Below are positions 32,137-40,897 of a DNA stretch of 64,000 bases, piece after piece (the first letter of the stretch is position 1; each line of letters opens with the position of its first letter). The position numbers were made by a program, and so were the translations under genes. The notes beneath the pieces were generated by a model that was not told the DNA's origin, ran no database searches, and was given only the letters and a program-made list of their open reading frames with translations. The DNA is from Myxococcales bacterium (GTDB lineage: Bacteria; Myxococcota_A; Polyangia; Haliangiales; Haliangiaceae), in assembly GCA_016794525.1 (NCBI GenBank), contig JAEUJY010000141.1:213154-277153 (forward strand), written 5' to 3'.

Positions 32137-34884
32137 ATGGGGACAGCCACCGATGCGCGCGCGGCGCGAGCCGCGCTGGAAGCCGGGACCACGCCACCCG
32201 CCGAGGCGCTGGCCGGGATCGTCGAGCTGGCCCGCGGCGCGCCCACCCGCGGCCAGCGCACCCACGCCTACGGGCTGCTCGGCGATCTGGCCGGCCGCGC
32301 GTTCGGCGCGCCGTGGGAGGTCGCCGAGCGCGCCGCGTTCGCGCTGCTCGAGCTGGCCCGCGTCGTCGACGCGCCCGACGAGCGACGCGCGCTGATCGTC
32401 GCGATGGGCCGCGGCTTCCGCAACGCGTGGCTCCTGCCCTACGTGCACCGCCGGCTGTCCGACGCCGATCCCGAGACCGTCGCGGCCGCGGCCAGCGCCG
32501 CCGGCGGCCTCGGCTTCGCCGCGCTCGAGGAGGCGGTCGCCGAGCTGATCACCGACGACGCACCCGCCACGCTGCGGCTGGCCGCGATCGCCGCGCTGGG
32601 CCGGATGGGCTCGACCGGCGCCGCGGCGCGGCTGGTGCCGCTGGTCCACGGCGATCCCCGCGAGGCCGCCGCCGCGCTGACCGCGCTCACCGAGATCCGC
32701 TCGGGCGTCGCGATCGCCGCGGCCACCGCGCTCCTGGCCGCCGAGCTCGAGCCCGAGGTCACGGTCGCGGCGGTGCGCTACCTCGCCGAGCTGGGCGCGA
32801 AGGAGGTGCTGCCGGTGCTGCGGCGGCTGGCCCGCGACGACGACGCCGAGCTGCGCACCGCCGCCAGCTTCGCGTCGCGCGCGTGGAAGGCCGAGCAGCA
32901 GAAGGACGCCGGCGAGCGGTTCCTGGTGCCGCTGACCGAGCGCGATCGCGCGGTGCGCGCGGCGCTGGCCCGCCGGCTGCGGACGCTCGCGGTCGGCGAG
33001 GTGCTCGAGCACGCCGACGTGCTGCTCGGCGACGACGCCGAGGGCGTCGTGCAGGTGCTGGCCGAGCTGCGCGAGCCCGAGGTCACCAAGTACCTGCTCG
33101 GCCTGCTCGGCCGCGGCGAGCTGTCGGTGGTCGTGCGATCGCGCGCGGCGCTGGCGATCGAGGCCAACCAGCCGTGGGAGCGCGAGGCGCTGGCCGCGGT
33201 GATCACCGACGACGCGCAGCCCGAGGCGGTGCGGGTGGCCGCGGCGCAGACGATGGGCGCGTTCGCCGATCTCGACGAGCTGTACGCGCGGATCGGCGAG
33301 CTGGCCAAGGCCGCCGCCCCCGGGCTGCGCGGCGCGTTCCTGTGGGCGCTGCAGCTGGCGGCGCGGCCGAGCAAGCTGGTCGGCGCGCCGCGCAAGCAGA
33401 CCGTCGACGCGGTCAAGGCCGCGCTGGCCGACGCCGACCCGCTGGTGCGCCGCCGCGCCGCGTACGTCGCGGGCAACCTGGCGCTGACCGAGCTGACCGC
33501 CGCGCTGATCGCCACCGCCCGTGGCGACGCCGACGACGATCAGCGGATCGCGGTGTTCGTCGCGCTCGGCGAGCTGCGCGCCCCCGACGCCTTCGCCGAC
33601 ACCGTCGAGCTGGCCAGGAAACTCGACGCCACCGCCGGGCCGCGGGTGATCGTCGCGGCGCTGCGCGCGCTGTCGTCGATCGTCGCCGCCCACCCGTCGC
33701 TGCCGCTCGACCTGGGCCCGATCGCCGCCAAGGCCACCGGCTACCTCGGCCACGCCGACGCGCTGGTGCGCGAGGCCGCGGTGCGGATCGCCGGCCTCGC
33801 CCGCGGCGCGGTCTCGCCGCCGGCGGTGGTCAAGCTGGTCGGCGACGGGTCGCCGCGGGTGCGCGCCGAGGCGTTCACCGCGCTGGGCCGACTGGGCGCA
33901 CGCGACGCCGAGCCGCTGCTCATCGCCGCGTTCCAGGACGCCGACCCGGCGATCCACGAGCGCGCCGCGCGCGCGCTGATCGAGCTGGGCGGCCGGCGCG
34001 CGCTCGAGGAGGTCGTCGGCTACGTCGCCGGCGACGGCGACGATCAGGCCCGGGCCCACGTCGCGGCGCACCTGACGATCGCGCCCGGCGAGGCCGCGCA
34101 CTTCCTGCCCCGCCTCGACGCCGCGCTGGCCCGGCTCGGTCCCGACGACGACGCCTACGAGCCGCTGCTGGCCGCCAAGCTGGAGCTGCTCGAGGCCCGG
34201 GCCGGCGGCGCCGCCAGCCCCGGCGACGTCGACGCCGCGATCGTCGGCGCGTTCCCGTCGTTCGAGCACTTCATCAAGCTCAAGGGCTTCGACACGCTGG
34301 TGAAGAGCGTGCGCACCGCCGAGGCGCTGTACCGCTCGACGTCGAGCCTGGCCGACGCCGACCAGTCGCCGCCGATCGTGCTGTGGATGAAGGTGCTCGA
34401 GAACTACGTCCACGCCTGGCTGGGCCAGCGGCTGTCGACGGTGCAGCGCGAGCCGACCGCGCTGTTCGAGTACGTCGACCGGGTCGCCGGCGCGTGGGGC
34501 ACCTACCAGCGCTACGTCGGCGATCGCTGGAAAGATCACGTCGAGATGGGCACGGCCAAGGTCGAGGTGCCGGCGCGCTCGCTGCCCAACACGCTGCGCG
34601 ACTTTCAGGATCACAAGCGCAAGCGCCTCGACTCGCCGCTGTCGGTCACCGAGTGGGCCCGGCTGATGGTGTTCTTCGCCGTCGACCACGCGTCGGGCGT
34701 GAAGAACCTGTTCAAGCTGCCGGCCAAGAGCGGCGATCAGATCATCCGCCTCGCCCACCGGCTACACACGCTGGCCGCGGTGCGCAACCTGGTCACCCAC
34801 CGCGCCGCCGCCTCCGGCGCCACCCTCGACGCGTTCCGCAAGAGCTACTACCTGTCGTTCGAGGATCTCGCGCAGATGGCGTGA
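32137..34884 (+). CDS. HEAT-repeat protein with a C-terminal helical domain
   Basis: 915 aa from the ATG at 32137. About 700 residues are tandem alpha-helical HEAT-like repeats (motifs such as LRLAAIAALGRMG, VRVAAAQTMGAFAD and VREAAVRIAGLARG recur every ~30-38 residues). The last 200 residues are a different helical domain without repeat periodicity (FEHFIKLKGFDTL onwards; HRLHTLAAVRNLVTHRAAA). No signal peptide or membrane helix, so cytoplasmic. Such solenoids bind proteins. The C-terminal domain resembles the RNase-like or abortive-infection-type helical ends of some defence proteins only in length, so I name no function. Confidence 0.8.
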   Translation: MGTATDARAARAALEAGTTPPAEALAGIVELARGAPTRGQRTHAYGLLGDLAGRAFGAPWEVAERAAFALLELARVVDAPDERRALIVAMGRGFRNAWLLPYVHRRLSDADPETVAAAASAAGGLGFAALEEAVAELITDDAPATLRLAAIAALGRMGSTGAAARLVPLVHGDPREAAAALTALTEIRSGVAIAAATALLAAELEPEVTVAAVRYLAELGAKEVLPVLRRLARDDDAELRTAASFASRAWKAEQQKDAGERFLVPLTERDRAVRAALARRLRTLAVGEVLEHADVLLGDDAEGVVQVLAELREPEVTKYLLGLLGRGELSVVVRSRAALAIEANQPWEREALAAVITDDAQPEAVRVAAAQTMGAFADLDELYARIGELAKAAAPGLRGAFLWALQLAARPSKLVGAPRKQTVDAVKAALADADPLVRRRAAYVAGNLALTELTAALIATARGDADDDQRIAVFVALGELRAPDAFADTVELARKLDATAGPRVIVAALRALSSIVAAHPSLPLDLGPIAAKATGYLGHADALVREAAVRIAGLARGAVSPPAVVKLVGDGSPRVRAEAFTALGRLGARDAEPLLIAAFQDADPAIHERAARALIELGGRRALEEVVGYVAGDGDDQARAHVAAHLTIAPGEAAHFLPRLDAALARLGPDDDAYEPLLAAKLELLEARAGGAASPGDVDAAIVGAFPSFEHFIKLKGFDTLVKSVRTAEALYRSTSSLADADQSPPIVLWMKVLENYVHAWLGQRLSTVQREPTALFEYVDRVAGAWGTYQRYVGDRWKDHVEMGTAKVEVPARSLPNTLRDFQDHKRKRLDSPLSVTEWARLMVFFAVDHASGVKNLFKLPAKSGDQIIRLAHRLHTLAAVRNLVTHRAAASGATLDAFRKSYYLSFEDLAQMA

Positions 34885-34903
34885 CCGGCGCGGGCGCCGC
34901 CGC

Positions 34904-34920
34904 GATCCCACGTCTATATT
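34904..34920 (+). promoter_or_regulatory. Isolated half-site and -10-like box upstream of the DsbA-like gene
   Basis: GATCCCACGT at 34904-34913 is an exact reverse complement of the array element ACGTGGGATC found in the 25-bp repeats at 35859-36108. TATATT at 34915-34920 lies directly after it, seven bases before the ATG at 34927. This would suit a near-leaderless promoter with a regulator site on its upstream side. Both the promoter and the link with the array are inference. Confidence 0.4.
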
Positions 34921-34926
34921 GGGCGC

Positions 34927-35835
34927 ATGTCGCCTCGCTCCCTCGCCGCGGCCGCCGTGGCGCTGTCCCTCGTCGCCTGCCGGCCCGCGCCCGGCGGCGG
35001 CGGCACCGCCGAGCTCGCCGCGCGGCTCGATCGCGTCGAGGCCCGCCTCGACATCATCGCCAAGACGCTGGGCGGCGAGTCCACCCCCGACGGTCCGCCG
35101 GCCAGCGACCCGGTGCGGCTGGCGCGGGTCGAGGTCCAGCTGGGCAAGATCGTCGCGTTCCTCAAGCAGGCGGTGCCGGCCGAGGTCGACGACAGCCGCA
35201 CCTACGCCATCCCGGTCGATCCCGACGACCTGACGCTGGGCCCGGCCGACGCCGCGGTGACGATCGTCGAGGCGTTCGAGTACCTGTGCCCGTACTGCGC
35301 GATGGTCGCGCCGACGATGGATCAGCTGCGCGCGCGCTACCCCAAGGACGTGCGCATCGTCGGCAAGTACATGGTCATCCACGGCGAGCCGGCGCGGCCG
35401 TCGGGGCTGGCCGCGTGCGCCGCCGGCCGCCAGGGCAAGCTGGCGGCGCTCGGCCCGGCGCTGTGGGCCGCCATCTGGCCCAGCAGCGGGCAGCCGGATC
35501 GCAGCCAGGCCGAGGTCGGCGCGGTCGAGCAGGCGGCCAAGGCCGCCGGCGTCAACCTCACCCGCTACCGCGCCGACGTCGCCGATCCCGGCGCGTGCAC
35601 CGCCTGGATGGAGCGCTCGGCCGCGACGCTGACCCAGTTCGGGGCCGGCGGTACGCCGTCGTTCTGGATCAACGGCAAGCCGTTCGACGGCCGCGACCTC
35701 GACGCGTTCAGCGAGGCGGTCGAGGCCGAGATCGCCAAGGTCAAGGCGTCGGGCATCGCCCCCGGCCGCTACTACCAGGAGGTCGTGCTCAGCAAGGGCG
35801 AGCCGGCCGCGGTGATGATCTCGCCGTTCGACTGA
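34927..35835 (+). CDS. DsbA-family thioredoxin-like lipoprotein
   Basis: 302 aa from the ATG at 34927. Signal peptide with lipobox LVAC at Cys18. A short coiled-coil-like stretch (ELAARLDRVEARLDIIAKTL) follows, then the thioredoxin fold with CPYC (Cys121-Cys124) preceded by FEYL, an alpha-helical insert, and the cis-Pro region GAGGTPSFWING. The family oxidises or carries disulfides, or serves as a DsbA-like reductase, in the periplasm. Related proteins in Myxococcota often occur alone. The gene is followed by a 25-bp repeat array. Confidence 0.88.
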   Translation: MSPRSLAAAAVALSLVACRPAPGGGGTAELAARLDRVEARLDIIAKTLGGESTPDGPPASDPVRLARVEVQLGKIVAFLKQAVPAEVDDSRTYAIPVDPDDLTLGPADAAVTIVEAFEYLCPYCAMVAPTMDQLRARYPKDVRIVGKYMVIHGEPARPSGLAACAAGRQGKLAALGPALWAAIWPSSGQPDRSQAEVGAVEQAAKAAGVNLTRYRADVADPGACTAWMERSAATLTQFGAGGTPSFWINGKPFDGRDLDAFSEAVEAEIAKVKASGIAPGRYYQEVVLSKGEPAAVMISPFD

Positions 35836-35858
35836 GCCGCGACGGGTATGGCGACAGC

Positions 35859-36108
35859 GTCCCACGTGGGATCGGACCGTGATGTCCCACGTGGGAGCAG
35901 GCCGTGACGTCCCACGTGGGATCAGGCTGTGAAGTCCCACGTGGGATCAGCCCACGACGTCCCACGGGGGATCAGGCCGTGATGTCCCACGGGGGATCAG
36001 CCCACGACGTCCCACGGGGGATCAACCCGCGATGTCCCACGGGGGATCAAGCCGCGATGTCCCACGTGGGATCAGCCCACGACGTCCCACGGGGAATCAG
36101 AGCGAGCG
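35859..36108. repeat. Ten-unit 25-bp tandem array with palindromic core
   Basis: Ten head-to-tail 25-bp units start at 35859, 35884, 35909 and so on to 36084. Each begins GTCCCACG and units 1-4 and 9 contain the perfect palindrome TCCCACGTGGGA; in units 5-8 and 10 the centre is CACGGG, so symmetry is reduced. The remaining 13 bases vary between a few types (for example CGACCGTGA-like and AGCCCACGA-like), so the phase is conserved and the linker is not. It fills the space between the convergent DsbA-like and SDR genes. No coding reading is credible because 25 is not a multiple of three. Function could be protein binding, termination or recombination. Confidence 0.9.
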
Positions 36109-36114
36109 CAGTCC

Positions 36115-36978
36115 TCAGCGCACACCCAGCTGCTGCTGGCACAACGCCCACAGCCGCTCCTGCGCGTCGACGTCATCGCGCCACTGGCAGGGGATGGCGA
36201 GGCGATCCTTGTAGAAGCCGGCGCTGCCGACGACCTCGGGGCTGGCCGCCAGCCACACCAGCACGTCGCCGCCCATGCGCGGGCTGCGCTGGGTCAGGAA
36301 CGCGAGGCGGTTCAGCACGCCCCACAGGCCGCGCTGGCGGTGGGCGATGTTGGTGCGGACGCCGCCCGGGTGCGCGACGTTGATCGTCGCGCCGGAACCC
36401 TCGAGCCGCCGCGCCCACGCCCACGCCAGCATGCGGTTGGCCTGCTTGCTCTGGCGGTAGGCCTTGATGCCGTTCCAGCCGCGGCGCGCCCAGTCGAGAT
36501 CGTCGACGTCGAGATCGCCGGCCATCGTCGACGCGGTGTAGACGATCCGGCCCCGGGCCGCCCGCACCGAGTCGTGCAAGCGCGTGGTCAGCGCCTCGTA
36601 GGCGAGCACGTTGGTGACCCAGGCCTCCTCGAGGCCCTCGGCGGTGATGACCCGCTGGCCGGGGTAGCAGCCGGCGTTGTTGATCAGCACGTCGAGCCGC
36701 GGGTGGGAGGTCGCGAGGCGGTCGCCCAGCGCGCGCACCTCCGCGAGGCGGCCGAGATCGGCGTGCTCGCCGGCCAAGCGGACGCGCGCCGCGCCGCGGG
36801 CCACCAGCGCGTCGATCGTCGCGGCGGCCTTGGCGGCGCTGCGGGCGACCACGGTCACGTCGGCCCCCAGCCTGGCTAGCTCCAGCGCCGCCTCGTGGCC
36901 GATGCCCGCGCTGGCGCCGGTGACCACGACCCGCTTGCCCGTCAGGTCGACCGGGATCGGCTGCAAAGGACGTGACAT
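36115..36978 (-). CDS. Short-chain dehydrogenase/reductase (retinol dehydrogenase-like)
   Basis: 287 aa from the ATG at 36978. Classical SDR motifs: cofactor loop TGASAGIG with a preceding KRVVVTG, NNAG in INNAGCYPG, and the catalytic YRQSK (Tyr-x-x-x-Lys) with the upstream Ser in YTASTM. The HPGGVRTNI segment is typical of the retinol dehydrogenase/WWOX-like subgroup. An NADP preference is likely because of the Arg after the second strand (VVARS). Cytoplasmic. Substrate unknown. It is divergent from the outer-membrane barrel gene, with 169 bases between starts. Confidence 0.88.
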   Translation of the reverse strand: MSRPLQPIPVDLTGKRVVVTGASAGIGHEAALELARLGADVTVVARSAAKAAATIDALVARGAARVRLAGEHADLGRLAEVRALGDRLATSHPRLDVLINNAGCYPGQRVITAEGLEEAWVTNVLAYEALTTRLHDSVRAARGRIVYTASTMAGDLDVDDLDWARRGWNGIKAYRQSKQANRMLAWAWARRLEGSGATINVAHPGGVRTNIAHRQRGLWGVLNRLAFLTQRSPRMGGDVLVWLAASPEVVGSAGFYKDRLAIPCQWRDDVDAQERLWALCQQQLGVR

Positions 36979-37147
36979 CGAGGGGTTATAGCCCAGGGCC
37001 GGCAGTGACAAACCGGCGCATGTGACATCTCGCATACCCCAGGAAGTTGCGACTCCAGGTGAGCGCACGTCAGACTGCGTGCGTGCGCTGTCCACACCTG
37101 GGTGCCTACATGGCGCCCTCGATGGATTCCCCAAGAAGGAGACAGGT

Positions 37148-38074
37148 ATGAAGAATTCGAAGCTCGTCCTCGCCGCATCGACGGCTCTGTGCCTCACCGC
37201 TTCTCAGGCCCTGGCCCAGGAGGAGCCCGAGGAGGGCACGACCGAGGAAGGGACGACCGAGGGTGGTGACGGTGAGGGTGGCGACATGGCCGCGACCACC
37301 AACGAGACCCCGCAGCCGACCGCCGAGGGAGACGGGGCGACCGCCAAGGCCCCGCCGATGATCCTGCCCAAGGGCGGGATCAAGGTGGACGTCTCGTTCA
37401 ACGTGAACCTGTCGAAGGAGCTGGTCGCCAAGCCGATCAACATCACGCCCGACGTCTGGTACGGCGTCGCGCCGAAGCTCGAGGTCGGGCTCGCCCACTC
37501 GAGCTACGGCCTGACCGGCTTCTGGGGGACGGATGCCCTCGGCGGCGGTGTGTGCGTCACCGGTGAGGAGAATGGCTGCGCGAAGTTCTACAACGGCCCG
37601 GTCGGCGTGCTCGCGCACTACGCGCTGGTCGAGGGCGACCTGACCGTCGCCGCCGACGGCGGCCTGGTGATCGGCTCGCTCGACCCGTTCGAGCTGTCGC
37701 TCAAGGCGGGCGTGCGTGGCGTCAAGGCCATGGACAAGCTGATGATCGGCTTCGCGCCGTTCATCGCCGTCGGCCTGACCGAGCGCGACGCGGGGAACAA
37801 GGAGTACCTCGGCGTGCCGGTCGACGTGAACTACATGGTGAACGAGAAGCTCGGCGTCGGCGTCCAGACCGGTATCCACGGCCCCCTCGACGGCTTCGGC
37901 GACAGCTTCTTCGTCCCGGTCTCGCTGGCCGCGATGTACGGGGTCAACGAGAACATCACGGCGGGCGCGGCGTTCACGCTGCTCCGCGTGACCGGCGGCA
38001 CCCCCGACGGCGTCGACGGCCCCGGCGCCGCGGACTTCCGCGGCCTGAGCGTCTTCGCCAGCTGGCACAAGTAG
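37148..38074 (+). CDS. Outer-membrane beta-barrel protein, probably abundant
   Basis: 308 aa from the ATG at 37148, with a strong Shine-Dalgarno AAGGAGA at good spacing, which fixes the start. Signal peptide MKNSKLVLAASTALCLTASQALA, then an acidic low-complexity stretch (Glu/Gly/Thr), then amphipathic strands with regular aromatic ends, ending FASWHK. The C-terminal residue is Lys rather than Phe, so BAM recognition may differ from the standard. The 5' end has more AT-rich codons than the neighbours, as in highly expressed genes. Two hairpins follow. Substrate or role unknown. Confidence 0.8.
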   Translation: MKNSKLVLAASTALCLTASQALAQEEPEEGTTEEGTTEGGDGEGGDMAATTNETPQPTAEGDGATAKAPPMILPKGGIKVDVSFNVNLSKELVAKPINITPDVWYGVAPKLEVGLAHSSYGLTGFWGTDALGGGVCVTGEENGCAKFYNGPVGVLAHYALVEGDLTVAADGGLVIGSLDPFELSLKAGVRGVKAMDKLMIGFAPFIAVGLTERDAGNKEYLGVPVDVNYMVNEKLGVGVQTGIHGPLDGFGDSFFVPVSLAAMYGVNENITAGAAFTLLRVTGGTPDGVDGPGAADFRGLSVFASWHK

Positions 38075-38091
38075 ACCTCGGCGGCGTCCGC

Positions 38092-38114
38092 GGCTGACGG
38101 ATCGTTCGTCAGCC
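38092..38114 (+). terminator. Hairpin after the barrel gene
   Basis: Perfect 8-bp stem GGCTGACG (38092-38099) / CGTCAGCC (38107-38114) with a 7-base loop, 18 bases after the barrel stop. It lacks a T-run itself but the second hairpin follows immediately. Confidence 0.5.
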
Positions 38115-38124
38115 ACGTCGCCTC

Positions 38125-38162
38125 GACGGCGCCGTCCTCCGGGTCGGCGCCGTCGTCGTTTT
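38125..38162 (+). terminator. Intrinsic terminator of the barrel gene
   Basis: Perfect 9-bp GC stem GACGGCGCC (38125-38133) / GGCGCCGTC (38146-38154), 12-base loop, followed by GTCG and TTTT (38159-38162). It is placed just before the convergent pseudokinase stop, so it may end transcripts from both sides. Confidence 0.75.
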
Positions 38163-38175
38163 CGGCGGCGCACGC

Positions 38176-39354
38176 TCAGTAGCGCTGCGTCTCCTCGCGG
38201 CGGGACGGGTGGTCGCAGCCGACGCAGCGCCCCGTCCAGGTCCGGCTGCAGCCGCCGGTTCGCCGACCGTCGCGATCGACCCCGTCGAACATGATCTCCA
38301 GCGGCGGATCTTCGGCGAGGAGGTGCGCGCCACACTGGTCGCAGCGGCGGAAGGTCTTGCCGGCGAACGGCGCGTGCGGGGCGACCGTCGCGGCGGCGCG
38401 CAGGATCGCCCGGGCGAGCGCGGCCGCGTCGGCGGGGCGCGCGCCCGGCTCGTCGGCGCGGGCGACGGCGACCAGCTCGGCCCACGGCGGCGCGTCGGCG
38501 AGGTGCGGCCGCTCGCGCAGGCTCGCGGCGAGGATCCCGGCGAGCGCGAAGACGTCGGCGCGTGGCGTGGCCGGCCCGCCGGCGCGCTGCTCGGGCGCCC
38601 GGTGCGCGTCGTCGCCGACCGGCGGCGAGGCGTGTCGGTACGGACCGTCGGCGGCGGCCGCCAGAGGCACCGCGGCGGCGAAGCACGGGCCGCCGTCGCG
38701 GGCCGAGCCGGGCAGCAGGTGCCACAGGTCGAGCGCGCCGTGGGCGAGCCCGGCGGCGTGCAGCCGCGCGACCCGCTCGCACAGCGCGTGGACCGCGGCG
38801 GGCGAGTCGACCATGGACCACGGCAGCAGCGCCGGGATCCAGGGCCGGCGCCCCGGCGCCAGCGACCAGGCCAGCGCCGGCGTCCCGTCGACGTCGCGGA
38901 GGATCTCGACCTCGGCGACCACGCCGGCCTGCGCGTGGGCGGCCGCCGCGGCGGCGCCGTACGCTGCGAGCGTGTCCTCGTCGAGCGGCCGACGATCGAG
39001 GCGATCGAGCACCCCCGCCTCGGTGTCGTAGCGAGTGCCCCACGGCACGTCGCCCAGGCGCTGCAGCAGGCGATGGCGGCCGATCGTGGTGCCCACCCGC
39101 GGATCATCCGGATCGGGCGTCCACGCCGGCGGCGCCGCAGCGGGCGGCGGTGCGGTCGCCGCCGTCGCGCGGGTCGTGCCGAGCATGACCACCAGCGTGA
39201 GCCCGGCGAACAGCGCCAGCACGACGACCAGGCCGAACACCGCGGCCGCCGCGAGCCGCGGCAGGTGGCCCATCGCCATCACGCCGGCCGCGGCGAGCCC
39301 GGCGAGCACGACGACGATCGCCATCAGCTTCCAGCGGACCGCGGGGCGCGCCAC
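38176..39354 (-). CDS. Membrane pseudokinase with a C-terminal zinc ribbon
   Basis: 392 aa from the GTG at 39354 (first residues ARPAVRWK), which gives a positively charged start. Two hydrophobic helices lie near residues 15-60. A kinase-fold domain follows: glycine loop GTTIGRHRLLQRLG, APEQR-like end (HRAPEQRAGG) and helical C-lobe, but the catalytic HRD is replaced by HGALDLWHL and no DFG is seen. It is therefore very likely an inactive kinase. The end carries a ribbon (CDQCGAH and CVGCDH pairs) that can bind zinc. It is divergent from the FHA-like pseudokinase gene (78 bases between starts), an arrangement that suggests a shared promoter region and a joint role. Confidence 0.8.
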   Translation of the reverse strand: MARPAVRWKLMAIVVVLAGLAAAGVMAMGHLPRLAAAAVFGLVVVLALFAGLTLVVMLGTTRATAATAPPPAAAPPAWTPDPDDPRVGTTIGRHRLLQRLGDVPWGTRYDTEAGVLDRLDRRPLDEDTLAAYGAAAAAAHAQAGVVAEVEILRDVDGTPALAWSLAPGRRPWIPALLPWSMVDSPAAVHALCERVARLHAAGLAHGALDLWHLLPGSARDGGPCFAAAVPLAAAADGPYRHASPPVGDDAHRAPEQRAGGPATPRADVFALAGILAASLRERPHLADAPPWAELVAVARADEPGARPADAAALARAILRAAATVAPHAPFAGKTFRRCDQCGAHLLAEDPPLEIMFDGVDRDGRRTGGCSRTWTGRCVGCDHPSRREETQRY

Positions 39355-39432
39355 CGGACCAGCGTACGCGCTGGCCGGGCGCCCGCGCGCGTCGATCGCG
39401 CAGGCCCGGCCGAAACCAGGCACGATCTCCCC

Positions 39433-40872
39433 ATGGCCGATCCGTCTGCGCCGTCGGCGCACCGCCACTGGGTCACGCTCGAGGATCAGTACGACGGCGA
39501 CGCGTACCGCCTGGGCCCGTTCCCCACGCTCGCGGCCGCGATCGAGTTCTGCGACGCGCACAACGGCGCGCAGCTCAAGGCGGCGACGGCGCCGCTCGAC
39601 GACGCGTTCGTGCCGAAGGCGGTCGGCGTGTGGTCGCTGGCCACGTGCGCGACGTACGCGGTCGGCGCGCGCTTGCGCGCGATGCTGCGCGATCCGTCGA
39701 CGATCCCGCGCGACGCCGCCGCCACGCTCCAGGCGCGCCACGGCGCGCGCACCGAGGTCGACTGGCGTCTCGACGAGGTCGCCGCGGCGACGCTCGACCG
39801 CTGCTGGTGCGCCGAGCTCCGCGCCGGCGTCGCCCCCGCCGCCACCGAGGATCAGCTCGAGGGCTACCTGCGCCGGCACGTCCGGACCGATGGCCGGCTG
39901 CCCGACACCCACCCGAGCGGCGGGTCGCTCGAGCTCGGCCGCTGCGCGCCGTGCGGAGGCACCGTCGCGCACCTCATGATCGAGGTCGACGAGTACGAGA
40001 CCATCGTCCACCACTACTTCACCCCGATCAGCGCCGCCGAGCGCGCGGCGCTCGACGCCGCGACCTACGAGGCGTGGGCCGCGGATCGTCCCGGCATCTA
40101 CTCGGCGCGCACCCACGCGCGCGCGTACCGGCGCGTCGAGATCGGCACGGCCCGCCTCGAGGGCTGGGCGGCCACGGCCCCAGCGCAGCTCCACGGCTGG
40201 CTGTTCGAGGCCGAGCGCGGCGACAGCCGGTTCTTCGTCCCCGACGACGGCGTCGTGGTCGTCGGGCGCGACCCGCGCTGCGACGTCTGGGTGATCAACG
40301 ACGACGTCGCCGCGACCGCGCTGCTGGTGGACGGCTACAACGCCAGGGCCAGCGTCGACCAGGTCAGCCCGACGCCGCTGGCCATCAACGGCGTGCGCGG
40401 CACCGCGACCGAGCTGCAGGACGGGATGCGCCTACGCCTCGCGATCGACGTCGAGTACCGGGCGACGCCGTTCGCGGGCACCCGCCTGCGCCACCACGCG
40501 CTCCGCGCCGACGAGGTGCGCCGGTTCGCGGGCGCGCTCGGTCGTCAGCTCGCGGACCTGCACGCGCAGGGTCTGATCCACGGCGCCATCACGCCGGACC
40601 AGGTGCTCGTCGACGGCGCCGGCCACCCCCGGCTCCTGATCCATCGACCGGCGCGGGCCGGGACCGCCGCGCCCGACGGCGATCCCGCGCACCGGGCGCC
40701 CGAACTGCAGGCCGGCGGCCCGCTGACGGCGGCCGCCGACGTGTACGCGCTCGGGACGCTGCTCGTCCCCGCGCTGCGCGACCCCGCGACGGACCTCGGG
40801 CTGGTGGCGTTCGTCGGTCAGCTCATGACGCACGATCCGGACGCGCGCCCCGCCGCGTGGACGCTCCGCTGA
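39433..40872 (+). CDS. FHA-like/pseudokinase protein
   Basis: 479 aa from the ATG at 39433. Residues 1-200 are an unrecognised alpha/beta region with Cys pairs (CWC, CAPC). A following stretch is FHA-like: FVPDDGVVVVGRDPRCDVWVIN, then VDQVSPTPLAINGVRGT, matching the strand order and the GR and N positions of FHA domains. The C-terminal 160 residues are a kinase C-lobe with HGAITPDQ in place of HRDLKPxN, no DFG, and HRAPELQAGGPLTAAADVYALG. No membrane helix or signal. It probably binds phosphopeptides and lacks activity. The missing residues match those in the divergent gene next to it. Confidence 0.75.
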   Translation: MADPSAPSAHRHWVTLEDQYDGDAYRLGPFPTLAAAIEFCDAHNGAQLKAATAPLDDAFVPKAVGVWSLATCATYAVGARLRAMLRDPSTIPRDAAATLQARHGARTEVDWRLDEVAAATLDRCWCAELRAGVAPAATEDQLEGYLRRHVRTDGRLPDTHPSGGSLELGRCAPCGGTVAHLMIEVDEYETIVHHYFTPISAAERAALDAATYEAWAADRPGIYSARTHARAYRRVEIGTARLEGWAATAPAQLHGWLFEAERGDSRFFVPDDGVVVVGRDPRCDVWVINDDVAATALLVDGYNARASVDQVSPTPLAINGVRGTATELQDGMRLRLAIDVEYRATPFAGTRLRHHALRADEVRRFAGALGRQLADLHAQGLIHGAITPDQVLVDGAGHPRLLIHRPARAGTAAPDGDPAHRAPELQAGGPLTAAADVYALGTLLVPALRDPATDLGLVAFVGQLMTHDPDARPAAWTLR

Positions 40873-40897
40873 GACGCCCGCACGACGCGACCCCGAC

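Noticed and set aside
35859..36108. CRISPR array
   Set aside because: The variable parts are 13 bases and fall into a few related types, the conserved part is short and degenerate, and no cas gene is near.
35904..36383. Reading frame of 159 residues through the 25-bp array
   Set aside because: The 25-bp step cycles through all three frames, so peptides repeat every 75 bases by geometry. There is no ribosome-binding site and the frame continues antisense into the SDR gene.
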